DNA of 64,000 nt from Ascarosepion bandense (Eukaryota; Mollusca; Cephalopoda; Sepiida; Sepiidae). How positions within the stretch are numbered: position 1 is the first letter of the stretch; every line of letters begins with the position of its first letter. Of the stretch, positions 9,357 through 20,099 are shown piece after piece. Position numbers and translations under genes: made by a program. The DNA is taken from contig JBBBDQ010001122.1 in the NCBI GenBank assembly GCA_037127315.1, positions 5,125,001 through 5,189,000 on the forward strand, in the 5' to 3' direction. The notes under the pieces are model-generated. The model was not told the DNA's origin and searched no databases. It saw only the letters and a program-made list of their open reading frames with translations.

Positions 9357-9540
9357 TGTGGTGAACAAGTAACTTAGAGGGAGATAACTCATGACTACCA
9401 AAAGAGACTTTACACGATGAATGAGAATGATATAACCCAATGATTGTAATAAAGGGTTCGATTCGAAATTTCTAATACCTGAAAAAGGCCGGAACGTCGT
9501 ACAAAGATGAGGACAATAGTCCGAATAATGTAAATAGTAT
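9357..9540 (+). mobile_element. LINE-A 5'-end fragment, head-to-head with the long copy
   Basis: The plus strand repeats the leader/ORF1 start region (GGAGATAACTCATGACTACC, then an ACGTCGTACAAAGATGAGG block) in inverted orientation to 9304-9091. The arms differ by roughly 15-20% by eye, so these look like two separate copies rather than a fresh palindrome. Confidence 0.65.
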
Positions 9541-10699
9541 AAATACATTTTTTCTATTTGAATTATTGGGATGTTTAATGTGTTTTTTTAACAGTTGTAG
9601 GAGTTATTTAAAATTATATTATTTTTTCAGTTACAAATAATAGTTTTGTAATAGGAGTTTCTTAAAGTGACTCCATTACAATATATTGAGGAAAATAACT
9701 ATGCAATTCTGATTCGTTATCAGAACCTGATTCACATAGGGGTCTTTTCATTTTCTTTGTTGACATTTTTCTTTCATCACCTTTGCTCTCCACCATCCAC
9801 GGAGCCCTATCAGGGGGGGATGGTTGGAGGGAGAATCCCATTCGTCCAAACATTTCAGGGATATAAAAATGATATAATCAGGTTCAGTATTTATACGTTG
9901 TCATCAACAATGTATTTTATTCATATAAACCTGTGAAGTTGAATATAAGCTCTAATTTTTGATTATACGTTTTAGTAATAACCTGATTGACACTTGCCAT
10001 CGCCTTCTGGTACCAATTTGACTAAATTTGTTTGGTGTGTGTATAATTTCTTATTTCTTTTTCTTTCTTTTTTTCGTAAGTGGTGAAGTTATTGCGTTTT
10101 GTTTTTTTTTGTTTTTTTTTTGTTTTTTTTTTGTGGGTGGAATGGTACTAGGGCTTTAAATGATTAGCAAATTAATCAGATGGGGCCTCTTTGATCGCCC
10201 GTCTAGTCCAAATAAGGGTTAAACTTGTGTTGGAATTCTTAAATATTCCACCCAACGCTTGAAACCCTTGACTACAAGGATCCTGTCCCCAGCCACGACA
10301 AACAGGTGGCCTCACACCTCTGTAGAAGCACAGTCGGCGTATTCTGAAGCCCCCGACAACAGGGCGATAAAAATTTCGTGAGTTGATGAATTGTAATAAG
10401 CTTTTCCATTTGACTAGTAAATTTGGTTTTTGCTTATCAGTATCACCTAACCGGTACAATTTCTGTATTCATAAATAGAATTTTTAAAGATTTATAACTT
10501 TATAAATTATTTTCTAATTAAATATCTTAGTTTACTTGCATGTTTTATTTTACGATTCAGCGCAGATATTTCGTAACTGGGGGTCCTTTTTACAAAATAA
10601 ATTTTATTTGAATTTTCCAAGTGCTATGTATAACTAATAGGTATAAAAATTAATTACTCGAAATTTCAAAAAATTAAATTTGGGTTGTGGGGTAACATG
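9541..10699. other. No recognised genes; T-rich and (GTTTTTTT)n low-complexity DNA
   Basis: T-rich runs with G punctuation lie at 10045-10135. A minus-strand 95-aa open frame (10459-10172) has a non-biased composition but no motif I recognise. Nothing else supportable. Confidence 0.5.
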
Positions 10700-10915
10700 T
10701 GTAAAAAATGTTTTCCAAAAGAATTTCACTCATTTGCCAAATTCCTAAATCCGCCCGGTTCACACTCCACCCACATCTATTGAACAGGTTAAGAGGCTGT
10801 TCCCTGTTTAGGATGTAGTTTCCAGCTTTCTCTTTTCCAATCTTTTCACTATTACGTAGCCTCCTGCACATCAGTGGCGTTACCGCCTTGCTCGGGGTGA
10901 TACGATTAAAAAAAA
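10700..10915 (+). repeat. SINE-T copy
   Basis: Sense-oriented: CGCCCGGTTCACACTCCACC, then TACGTAGCCTCCTGCACATC and the tail CCTTGCTCGGGGTGATACGA followed by an A-run. Confidence 0.8.
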
Positions 10916-11167
10916 AATCTCAAAGTTCTAAAAACTAATAAATAAATAAATAAATAAAATAATAAATCCTTTAAAAAAATCCTTTGGTTTTTCCTCTTCA
11001 TAAAGAGTCTGACGATCAAACTGATTTTATTAAGTTTAAATACCGAATGTCTTCATGCACTACCTTTCCGATAAGAAACTAAAGCACTCAGGTGTCTGGC
11101 TTTGAACCTGATTAACAACGATTGTCCCCGAGTCAATCATGGTCGGGATCTCGCCAATTAGGGAGAT

Positions 11168-11470
11168 TTCTTATCGAAACGACCAGAGTGCGTTTTCCGA
11201 ACTGTCGTAATCACCATAAAACTCATCTCTTTTCGAATTCTCTCCACAAATCTCAGATTGACTCCCAAACACTCTGAAATGTTCGTTTTGAAACTTCCGA
11301 CATGAATGCCAAAATAGTACAGGATGCTGTTTCCAAATGTCTGGCGTAGTGAATCGCGCCATTGTGCTCTTTTTTCTCACAGACGGTACACAACTGACCC
11401 TGTGCAGTCGACAAAAAGAAGCATGCACAAAATTAAAATAAAATAGCGACCATTTAACCATCGCACTCTC
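11168..11470 (-). pseudogene. Mariner-like transposase N-terminal fragment
   Basis: Minus-strand frame MARFTTPDIWKQHPVLFWHS followed by FRVFG(VN)LRFVERIRKEM in a shifted frame. It parallels IWKQHAVLLGIRARISNTNF...RIVHRIRKEVDE in the better mariner relic at 45937-46548. Upstream DNA (ACTGACCC...GTCGACAAAA) is shared too. Only the helix-turn-helix part remains. Confidence 0.55.
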
Positions 11471-11795
11471 GTGAGTGTGATTGTATTATAGGATATTATA
11501 GTGTACGTTTGTGCAAAAACTATTGTATACACGTACACCATAATACACTTTACCTTCCAAAATATTCCACACACATACTTTTAAACATTATCTATTGCTC
11601 TAATACACGCGACACATATCTGTCCAATGACAAATTACAACCCAAATAACAACATACAAGTCTTTTGTCTTTGTTTTCTCATTTGTCTCTCGGTCTCTGA
11701 AGAAGTTTTAATAAAAGCGAAACACGTTAGAGTGTGATGTGTTACCTATTTTTTTTATCATCTTGGATTCCGATCCATATATTCAACACACACAT

Positions 11796-11833
<38 letters not shown>

Positions 11834-12377
11834 AAACCTACCAATGTTTCACCAAATTGGATCTTCAGAGAAAGCTTAGTTTGCTCTACTTGTGTATTGA
11901 GGACTTTTTGTTTTAGGTTACTCGTCTCGGATTTTTTTTTCTTTGGGCTGCGTAATTTGACCGATATTCGGGTGCTTAGCTCGTTTTTTTTTTATCAACA
12001 CTTTTTCCTTCCGCGTATGTACTCGGAGGGTTTTTCGAAACTAGTATAACGACATATTTATATTAAATTAGAGAAAATTTTCAAAATTCAAAGATGTCGG
12101 ACGTACATTTCGACATAGGATCTCTAATAGAGATTCTACGTCACGTCAGCGACATTGTTTTTTCCAAATGGCGAAGACTCTGGGGTAGAGTGTGGAGGGG
12201 TTTTAGGTTAACAACGGTCACAAAGTGGAAAAGGACAGAGCTGGTAGTCGCGGGGTTACAGGGTGTTGAAATGGTATATTTAGGAAGGGGAGGAATAGGA
12301 GTTCATATTTTATAAAGACAGACAACTAAATGAGTTAATTACTTTTTAAAGTTAAGATTTTGGGCTGTTTGACTAAT
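11471..12377. other. No recognised genes; short GATA/GACA tract
   Basis: (GATA)n/(GACA)n repeats at 11801-11831. CTGAAGAAG...GCGAAACACG at 11698-11730 recalls a retroelement-end motif but cannot be folded convincingly. No coding evidence. Confidence 0.5.
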
Positions 12378-12400
12378 ATATATATATATATATATATATA
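12378..12400. repeat. (TA)n microsatellite
   Basis: Pure TA run. Confidence 0.95.
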
Positions 12401-12725
12401 ATATTGTTTTCAGAAATTCTGAGCCACATAACAAAATTCATAATTTTCCCCTAAAGATAGTAGAGCAGTCCATTTGTTAAGTTAAAAATAGTCATATTTG
12501 AATTTTACAACAGTCAAATTTCAATCCGCGCCTGATGACAGATTGGTGCATGAAATTCATTTATCCGAATATCACAGAGACACTGGCCTTGTAGGCGTTG
12601 AAACAATACAAATATGCCTGAACAGGGGTCTGCAACGGGGATTGACTAGTTTGGAAACGATCAAGCAGCCAGTACTGTTGTATCTGTAAGTAAATGTCAA
12701 CGCGACAGTTTGGTTTTCAGGAGCG

Positions 12726-12733
12726 TATAAAAG
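12726..12733 (+). promoter_or_regulatory. TATA-box-like sequence
   Basis: TATAAAAG in a comparatively GC-rich stretch (12500-12900) that is not one of the repeat families seen here. It could be an LTR or gene core promoter. No downstream reading frame supports it, so this is tentative. Confidence 0.15.
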
Positions 12734-13069
12734 AGAGGGGGGAAGATAAGGGATGGCTGAAAAGCGTGCGTGTTGGTGCGAACGTAACTGCGGGTTGTCG
12801 TTGTGCCTTAATAAGTGTAACAAGAAAGGTAGCCGTGACGATAGACGAGAATTAAGAAGGGAGTTGGTCAGGAAAATTACTGACCACAGGAAGGAACTAT
12901 AAGTTATGTGCTACTTTAGCGCCTGTGTCCTGTCACGTGACCTGCAAAATCTCTGGTCTTTTATGGCCGACAGGCAAAAATAAAATGGTACCATGTGATA
13001 GTGTTTAGACTTTACTGGTTTGATATCGAGAAGAGGGCTTATATATGTGTGTATGTGGGCGTGCGAGCG

Positions 13070-14243
13070 TGCAAGACAGTGTGCCAGAGAGAGAGAGAGA
13101 AAGAAAACAAGACAGTGTGCCAGAGAGAGAGAGAGAGAGAAAAAAAAAACAAGACAGTGTGCCAGAGAGAGAGAGAGAGAGAGAGAAAAAAAACAAGACA
13201 GTGTGCCAGAGAGAGAGAGAGAGAGAGAGAAAAAAAACAAGACAGTGTGCCAGAAAGAGAGAGAGAGAGAAAAAACAAGACAGTGTGCCAGAAAGAGAGA
13301 GAGAGAGAAAAAAAACAAGACAGTGTGCCAGAAAGAGAGAGAGAGAGAAAAAAAACAAGACAGTGTGCCAGAAAGAGAGAGAGAGAGAAAAAAAACAAGA
13401 CAGTGTGCCAAAGAGAGAGAGAGAGAAAAAAACAAGACAGTGTGCCGAAAGAGAGAAAAAAAACCAAGACAGTGTGCCAGAGAGAGAGAGAGAGAAAAAA
13501 ACAAGACAGTGTGCCAGAGAGAGAGAGAGAGAGAGAGAAAAAAAAAACAAGACAGTGTGCCAGAGAGAGAGAGAGAGAGAGAGAAAAAAAAAACAAGACA
13601 GTGTGCCAGAGAGAGAGAGAGAGAGAGAGAAAAAACAAGACAGTGTGCCAAGAGAGAGAGAGAGAAAAAAAAACAAGACAGTGTGCCAGAGAGAGAGAGA
13701 GAGAGAGAAAAAAACAAGACAGTGTGCCAGAGAGAGAGAGAGAGAGAGAGAAAAAAACAAGACAGTGTGCCAGAGAGAGAGAGAGAGAGAGAGAAAAAAA
13801 AACAAGACAGTGTGCCAGAGAGAGAGAGAGAGAGAGAAAAAAAACAAGACAGTGTGCCAGAGAGAGAGAGAGAGAGAGAAAAAAAACAAGACAGTGTGCC
13901 AGAGAGAGAGAGAGAGAGAGAGAAAAAAACAAGACAGTGTGCCAGAGAGAGAGAGAGAGAAAAAAAACAAGACAGTTGCCAGAGAGAGAGAGAGAGAGAG
14001 AAAAAAAACAAGACAGTGTGCCAGAGAGAGAGAGAGAGAGAAAAAAAACAAGACAGTGTGCCAGGAGAGAGAGAGAGAGAGAGAGAAAAAACAAGACAGT
14101 GTGCCAGAGAGAGAGAGAGAAAAAACAAGACAGTGTGCCAGAGAGAGAGAGAGAGAGAGAGAAAAAAGAAGAGAGAGAAAAAACAAGACAGTGTGCCAGA
14201 GAGAGAGAGAGAGAGAAAAAAAAAACAAGACAGTGTGCCAGTA
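13070..14243. repeat. Purine-rich minisatellite, about 29 units
   Basis: Each unit is CAAGACAGTGTGCCA followed by a variable (GA)n and an A-run, about 36-47 bp per unit. The plus strand is almost entirely purine outside the GTGTGCC core. One unit (near 13970) has lost GT from the core. Long frames open in several phases on both strands arise because the unit lacks stop codons; they are not genes. Confidence 0.97.
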
Positions 14244-14245
14244 AT

Positions 14246-15421
14246 CACAAATAACTATACTATATTACAATTTCACTTAAGAGCTATAAATAGCAGCAAC
14301 AACAACAAAAATGGATAGCACATGTATCTCCAGGAGAAAAAGGCATTATCAAAATTTTGACCTCCCACACCACTTCAAATAAAACGTTAGGCAAGAAGCC
14401 CCATCAACAGTGGAAAGCGTGATAGCATGTACTAGATCTGAAAAACCTATTTTTCCTGAAAGTTAAGTTTTATAAATTTCAACCGACAACATTACTAACT
14501 GCTCGGTCAATGAGTGCCAAATGTTTCCATGTTGGGAAATGGCTATTATTACCATTACATTAGATACCACAACGGACTTTCTCAAAAAGTAAAATCGAAA
14601 AACTTATTTTAAACGCCTTCTTTGAACTTCAATTTCGGTTCGATTTGAAAGAGAATAGTCTAAAGCGAATGCGTACGAAAAGAAAAATAAATTTCCGTCT
14701 ATAAATAATTTTTTTAGGTATTTTTAATGAATCAGTACCTCTTTTTGTTTTTTGTTTTTTTGTTATTCAGTTCGTGCTGCCATTTCATACGAAAAAATGC
14801 ACGCAACAAATTTAAAATTATCTTTAAATTCCAATATTTGTTCTCGAGATGTGATTCAAAATCTGTTAGCAAATTTAACGATTAACTGAATTTTCTATAA
14901 GTAATGTTAACCTTTTACTTAAAACAGAATGAAACCAACTTTTTATTTACGGATAAGGAATATTTAGATATAAGTTTAATTAAAATTCAACCATTATTTG
15001 ATTTTTGCAAGAATTTTCAAATTAAAGTGTTTTCAAGGGAACCAAAAAGCGCTAAGACACCCATAATCAGTCTTACACTGACGAAAAAAAAAAATAGATC
15101 TTTAACCAAAATTTTGAGCGTGTTAGAAAGGATTAAATATTTAGTATTAAAAAAAATACTTTGGTGTTTTCTCTATCACGATAAAACTAAGTTTGGGTCA
15201 TTTTTTATCATGCTTTGTTGTTTTTAATGAAAAAGTAAAGGTACCTACATTAAACTTTAGGTACTTCTTACAAAAAGTCTTCAAACATTTTTTTATTTAA
15301 TAAAATAAAATTTTGTCACAAACAGTAACGGAATTAATTTCAAAATTGCGCTTAAATATTACCATTACTTATTCTTAAAAATAAATATTAAATTTAGATT
15401 TTTTTTTTCTTTTGAATCGGA
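14246..15421. other. AT-rich DNA without recognised features
   Basis: A 107-aa frame at 14904-15227 has AT-driven composition (Lys, Leu, Phe, Ile) and no motif. Nothing else found. Confidence 0.5.
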
Positions 15422-15429
15422 AAATTTTT

Positions 15430-15859
15430 GGTCCTTACGTATTATCGGGAGGACCTTTGATTTTTACTTTTTCTTTTTTTTCCCCGCTTATAACACCAAG
15501 GAACTGGAAAAATCAGGCTTTCATCACCTCAACGTCAACCACAAGTACAACTTTGTGGATTCGAACACCGGGGCTCATACGCAGACAGTGGAACGCCTAT
15601 GGGGATCGACAAAGTGGCGAAACAAGAACCACTGTGGCACTGCACGTCACCATTTGGAGTCGTATTTGGCCGAATTCATGTGGCGGAAGCATGTTGCCTG
15701 TACTGATGTCTTTGAGTCACTTTTGGAAGCAATTGCGACGTTCTGGCCTCCGGAATTACAAATGTAATGTTATTTTATTGTTTTAACCGTTTCAATAAAT
15801 AATTTACTTTAATTTTTGAGTCGTTTTTTTAAAGGTCCTCCCGATAATACGTAAGGACC
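15430..15859 (+). mobile_element. Merlin/IS1016-type miniature DNA transposon
   Basis: Perfect 29-bp terminal inverted repeats (15430-15458 and 15831-15859, starting GGTCCTTACGTATTATCGGG) are flanked by a perfect 8-bp target duplication AAATTTTT (15422-15429 and 15860-15867). The interior retains the C-terminal part of a transposase of the IS1595/ISXO2-like DDE type. An 8-9 bp duplication and GG-starting ends fit the Merlin superfamily. The size (430 bp) shows it is an internal-deletion derivative that needs a transposase in trans. Confidence 0.88.
15480..15767 (+). pseudogene. Merlin (IS1595-like) transposase C-terminal fragment
   Basis: The frame reads YNTKELEKSGFHHLNVNHKY, NFVDSNTGAHTQTVERLWGS, RHHLESYLAEFMWRK and ends at a TAA at 15765. 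NFVDxxTGAHTQxVExLW and LxSYLxEFMWR are hallmark blocks of IS1595/ISXO2-like DDE transposases, with the final acidic residue in TVERLW. The N-terminal zinc-ribbon and first catalytic Asp are gone. The surviving frame has no internal stop, suggesting recent decay or recent amplification of the deletion form. Confidence 0.85.
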
Positions 15860-15867
15860 AAATTTTT

Positions 15868-17044
15868 TTTACAAAATAACGTTTTTTAAAATTTTATAGT
15901 ATTGTGCCAGCACCTTCCCCACCGCACCTCCAAAAAAATAGATAAATGAAATTGTGCAAAGCACCAATCCCCACCACCCACCAAAAATTCTTTCAGTTTT
16001 ATTGAACTGTTTTTTTCAAGGTGCAGGCCGGATTCATAAAAGATATTAAATAACCTTTTTTTTTCTTTTTTACTGAAATATCTTCAGGGATTTCTTTACA
16101 TATAACTGTAAAAAATTAAACCCTCTCCTAATTAAAACATTGACACACAATGTCGAAAATGGCGGGTGAAACATACCAAAATATTTTCCCAATGTTTAAT
16201 AACGGATTCAATATTCATTCATTAATAAAGAAATCCTGAAAATTTCGTTTGAACAGGAGAATCTCATGGTTTCTGGCAAATATGTAAAAGCAGAAAATGT
16301 CAATTATTTTTTATTTTTTCACTTTCATTGCTAAAAAAGTAACCATTTTATATTCAAATAAGCCTTACCTTTTTTCTGTGCCACTGAGGGATCTTTCATG
16401 ATTCTTTCTTCACTTGTACTCCTTTCAATCCATGTAAATTTGAGATTATTTTAGAATTTGTAGCAATGATCAGCATTAACAAGTTTCTTTAAATAAGTTA
16501 ACTACGATGTCATTACTCGTCGTTCCAATAGTTATTGGAGTCTTTTTATCTAATCGTTCTCTTTACAATCTCTATACATCTAAGTTGCCTTTATGATTTT
16601 CAAAGAACGTGCAGTACTAACTAATTGGTTGATGTTTTAAGAGTTACACGACATCAGTTTTGCAACTAAGACATCGCTACTTGCCTTTCCAATAGTGTCT
16701 TTTATTATATCCAAGCTAACATCGCACCATTCCAATATAACTCTCCTCTCTCCGGAGATCAAAAGATTATTAAGATAATTATTATTGTGAAAAGGAGCAA
16801 GTAACTCTGATTTTGGTTGATGAGATCTATTTATTCATTAAATACAATTTACAAATTGCCTTTTTTTTATTTTAAGAACAATTGATATCGATTCCCATCT
16901 GATTTTTTACACAACTGGAAGTAAATAAAAGAATGACTCATTCCAACTAAATCTCATTTCTATCTCGTGTTTCGAGATAAAAACAAAAAACCATTTCATA
17001 ATTGTGATTGATCCCCCCCTCTCCCTCTCTTTATTCGTCTGCGA
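15868..17044. other. AT-rich DNA without recognised features
   Basis: No coding, repeat or RNA signal that I can support. Confidence 0.5.
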
Positions 17045-17789
17045 CCATGGTTCCCAACTCCGGGGTAAATTACTCCAGTGGGGTAATGAGCCCATATTTT
17101 TGGGGTAATGGATGTTTGGTTTGGGAAGAAGCAATCAGCTTATAATTTCACACTGACAACGAGACAGCATTTCAAGGAAGAATTCCCCTACCCCAATAAT
17201 TCCAACAATAAATGGGTAAGAAATCCATATCTTGTGAGTGAAGATATCATTCCTGATGAGGACTATCCAGCAAAAGAAGAATTTCTCACACTCAGGATGA
17301 ACAATGCATGGACGCTTTTGTTTGAGACAAAGTCTGGTCTAGACACCTTTTGAATCTCTCGTCTGCAGGATATACCAACACTAGCCTCTAGAGCAGTACA
17401 AATTCTCATAGAATTTTCAACCACTTTTCTATGTGAACAAGCTTTTTCTATTGTCCTTGGAATGAAGACCAAGAAACGTAGCAGACTCAACGTGGCAAAC
17501 GACGCCCGAATAGCCCTTTCAGTCACAAAGCCAAGAATAAAGAAACTGGCACAGACAATACAAGCTCAACACTCACATTAAGAATCACGGCTAGGTTACG
17601 GCTACTATACTATATTATTATAGATTGGTACTATTCTATTGAATAATTTCCATTAACTTTGTCAGCTTTTGATGTATGAAAATATAATTACTTCTTTTCC
17701 TATATTACGGGTATTTGTTCATTGGGGTAATGGATAATAGTGAAATTGTATTTTGGGGTAATCGCAGCAAAAAGGTTGGGAACCTATGG
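17045..17789 (+). mobile_element. hAT (Buster-like) deletion derivative
   Basis: Imperfect terminal inverted repeats CCATGGTTCCCAAC (17045-17058) and GTTGGGAACCTATGG (17775-17789), of the CAxxGGTTCCCAAC type used by hAT elements. GGGGTAA-type subterminal repeats sit near both ends (17062, 17080, 17102, 17724, 17755). The interior encodes the C-terminal dimerisation region of a ZBED5/FAM200-like hAT transposase. A clear 8-bp target duplication was not found. Confidence 0.75.
17108..17581 (+). pseudogene. hAT transposase C-terminal part (ZBED5/FAM200-like)
   Basis: The frame has NPYLVSEDIIPDEDYPAKEE, then an in-frame stop at 17351-17353, then SRLQDIPTLASRAVQILIEF, STTFLCEQAFSIVLGMKTKK and RLNVANDARIALSVTKPRIK, ending with a TAA at 17579. 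CEQAFS...MKTKKRxRL is the hAT-C dimerisation signature of the Buster/ZBED5 group. N-terminal BED finger and most of the RNase-H-like core are deleted. Confidence 0.82.
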
Positions 17790-18188
17790 TTTAGAGAGAG
17801 GGCAAGAGATGTCAAACAAAGAATGTTTATTATATCCTGATCTATCTGAACTGTTGTCCGCATCTGGGTCGTTATAGGCACTTTTTGACCAATGTAGATT
17901 CCGGCTTTCTGCAGGTTTCATCCGTAACGTTCTCATAATTTCAAACTGAACTATTTACTCAAATCCAAGGTTGCAAACTATTCAAGCACCTGAAAGAAAC
18001 CGAAGGCGTATTACATAGATTAACGGATCCGCTTAGACAAAATATGGAACAATTTTAGGTGCTGGGTTAAAATTTGTAAAAAATCAGTATTCATTAGACC
18101 TTTCCTTACCCACAACATTTGCCAGAATTGAAAACTAATGACCAGTTATCATTTTAGAAGTGGGGCTTGTAGTAGAATTGTCAGATAA

Positions 18189-18920
18189 CTAGCAGTATAT
18201 CCCAGCGTTGCTCGGGTGTAATGAAAGCTTTAAAGCTAATCCATGGTCCTGGAGCACAGACTCTTTGGTCGTTGGCTCGAAAGACTAAAAAGCAATAGTT
18301 GTTTCCAGTTAAAGCAAAACCGTAGACTGAAAAAAATGAATGGATGTAAGTTAAATTTTGATTTCCTGGTATCGATATCAAGTTTTTTTCATCGTAAACT
18401 CGATTTTGAAGGCTAAATAAGTCCTCTGAGTAAATGGTATCCTGGCTGAGACTAAGAACTACAATTATACCTACTTAGAGCCAAACCCGAAGTAAAAACT
18501 AAAATAAAAGGGCTGAAAAAAATACAGACATACAGGCAGATAAACAGACACACACACAAACATCTTGCCTTTTATATATATTTATTATCAATTTTCTGCA
18601 TTATTGTAAGAACTGCAACCTTGAAACTTCTGAATATCGTTTCTCATGTCTTTGTCTATGAGTGTATCAAATTTGATTAAAATCGGCCCACGCCTTCTAT
18701 AACCCGAGTTTTTCGATTATCGATTTTCGATATTTATCGGGTGTACCTCGAGACAAAACCTAGCTAAGAATACTCGCAGACGCTTAAAGTACAGCTGTGT
18801 AAATTTTCAAGAAAATCGGTTCAGCCGTTTCGGAGTCTATAGGTAACGGACACACACACACACACACACACACAGAGACACACACACAGAGACAAAGTTC
18901 CATTTATAAATAAGTTTAGA
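18189..18920 (-). mobile_element. Non-autonomous Helitron 2
   Basis: Minus strand: begins TCTAAACTTATTTATAAATG after A; ends with a CCCGAGCAACGCTGGG hairpin, eight nt, then CTAG before T. About 730 bp, non-coding, with internal CA repeats and the block CGGTTCAGCCGTTTCGGAG. Same length class and order of blocks as the copies at 8093 and 26967. Confidence 0.82.
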
Positions 18921-18974
18921 TTTGTATTGGCTTCTGTTCTGACGAACTTAGGTCACTGGTGCCCCTCCACAAGA

Positions 18975-19410
18975 TTTTACTCGGGTGAGACATTGTTGCC
19001 AGTCAACTAAACTGGCAACAAGATCCCACTCTTTTACAGTTAGATCAACCAAATGCAGGCGACAATTCTACTCCAGCATCTTCTTTTCTGGGACTTCCCG
19101 CCTGTGTAATTTCCTTCTATTTCCTTACTTTCCTGACGGCTACAACCTCCAGGAATTTAAATGCAAAGTTAATTGTCATCTCTTATGCACTTAACTCCAG
19201 CCCTTTCTACATCACCCCATGTATCTTGTTCTTTTTATTTCTCTCTAGCTTCGCAACTGCCTTCACTCCTGCGTTCACATCTTTCTCTTTCATCCTCTGT
19301 AGCTGGTTCGTCTTTCTCTTCACTCTCCTCCTGCCTAAAACTTTAACTCTCTTATGTAGACCCCTGCACATCAGTGGCGTTACTGCCTTGCTTGGGGTGA
19401 AATGATAAAA
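18975..19410 (+). mobile_element. LINE-A 3'-end fragment
   Basis: Sense-strand codons give LATRSHSFTVRSTKCRRQFY and the rest of the conserved C-terminus, then the 3' UTR and tail TTGCTTGGGGTGAAATGATA plus A-run. It shows that LINE-A and SINE-T share the last ~60 bases. Confidence 0.85.
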
Positions 19411-19494
19411 AAAAAATTATTAATAATAATAGTAGTAATGGCGATGGATGTGTGTAGCGGTGCATTGGATATCATATCATTTTTCATATCATAT

Positions 19495-19790
19495 CAAGGA
19501 CGTGCGTTGTGGTGCAGTGGATATCGGCTCGGAACGCGAAATTGGGGAGCTGAGTTTGAATTCCAGTTGAATTCATTGTATTCACACGCGCAAATACCCT
19601 TGGGAAATGTATCAATCCGTCTCTTTTCTCTAGTTATGGGTTAAATAACAGAACAGATTGGGTTTTGTAGCCTTGGCTGGCAACCAGTCTACCGCAGAAA
19701 GCAATGGCAACCTACCGCGGGAAAATCTTCTGCTCAGTCAGTCATGTCTCTTCATGTTCGCCGAAGCGTGTTTCACGTATGGCACTTAAC
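19495..19790 (+). mobile_element. SINE-P copy (sense)
   Basis: tRNA-like head with A-box-like TGTGGTGCAGTGGATATCGG and B-box-like GAGTTTGAATTCCAG, then the family body ending near TTAACTGACTG. A truncated head of the same type (GCGGTGCATTGGATATC) sits just upstream at 19455-19475. Confidence 0.85.
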
Positions 19791-19794
19791 TGAC

Positions 19795-19965
19795 TGTGTA
19801 GTGGTGGTATTGTTATTGTATTGTTGTAATTATTATTGTTGTCGTTGTTATTATTTTAATAGTGGTTGTACTACTGGTATTACTGGTATTACTGGCAGTA
19901 GCATTTTTATTATTACTGTTATCTTATCATTATTTTTATTATTTTCATTATTATTTATCTTTTGT
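19795..19965. repeat. (GTT/ATT)n-like low-complexity tract
   Basis: Imperfect T-rich trinucleotide repeats; the open frame through it is compositional. Confidence 0.8.
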
Positions 19966-20099
19966 TGTTCTGTGTGTATTGTAAAGTCTCAAAAAATTAT
20001 TACGGATCAACGTCAGCCTTAGGGTGATAAATGCAGTGGCAAGTGAAAAGCTTTCTCGTTTTGACATCCATTTGCTTAATGTCAGCTATGGTCCAATTA

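Noticed and set aside
11698..11745. CTGAAGAAG...GCGAAACACG as a hammerhead
   Set aside because: An ACAC/GTGT stem III can be drawn, but there is no stem I, stem II ends are mismatched and the cleavage position would be G.
12530..12570. CTGATGA...GAAA as a hammerhead
   Set aside because: The bases between the boxes do not form stem II and no flanking stem I exists.
13070..14243. CRISPR-like array of short repeats
   Set aside because: Spacers are simple (GA)n/A runs rather than unique sequences, and the DNA is eukaryotic; it is a minisatellite.
12911..14318. Very long open frames (351-445 aa) on both strands
   Set aside because: They are translations of the GA/A-rich minisatellite, whose unit has no stop codons in several phases; Arg/Glu/Lys and Ser/Leu repeats are compositional.
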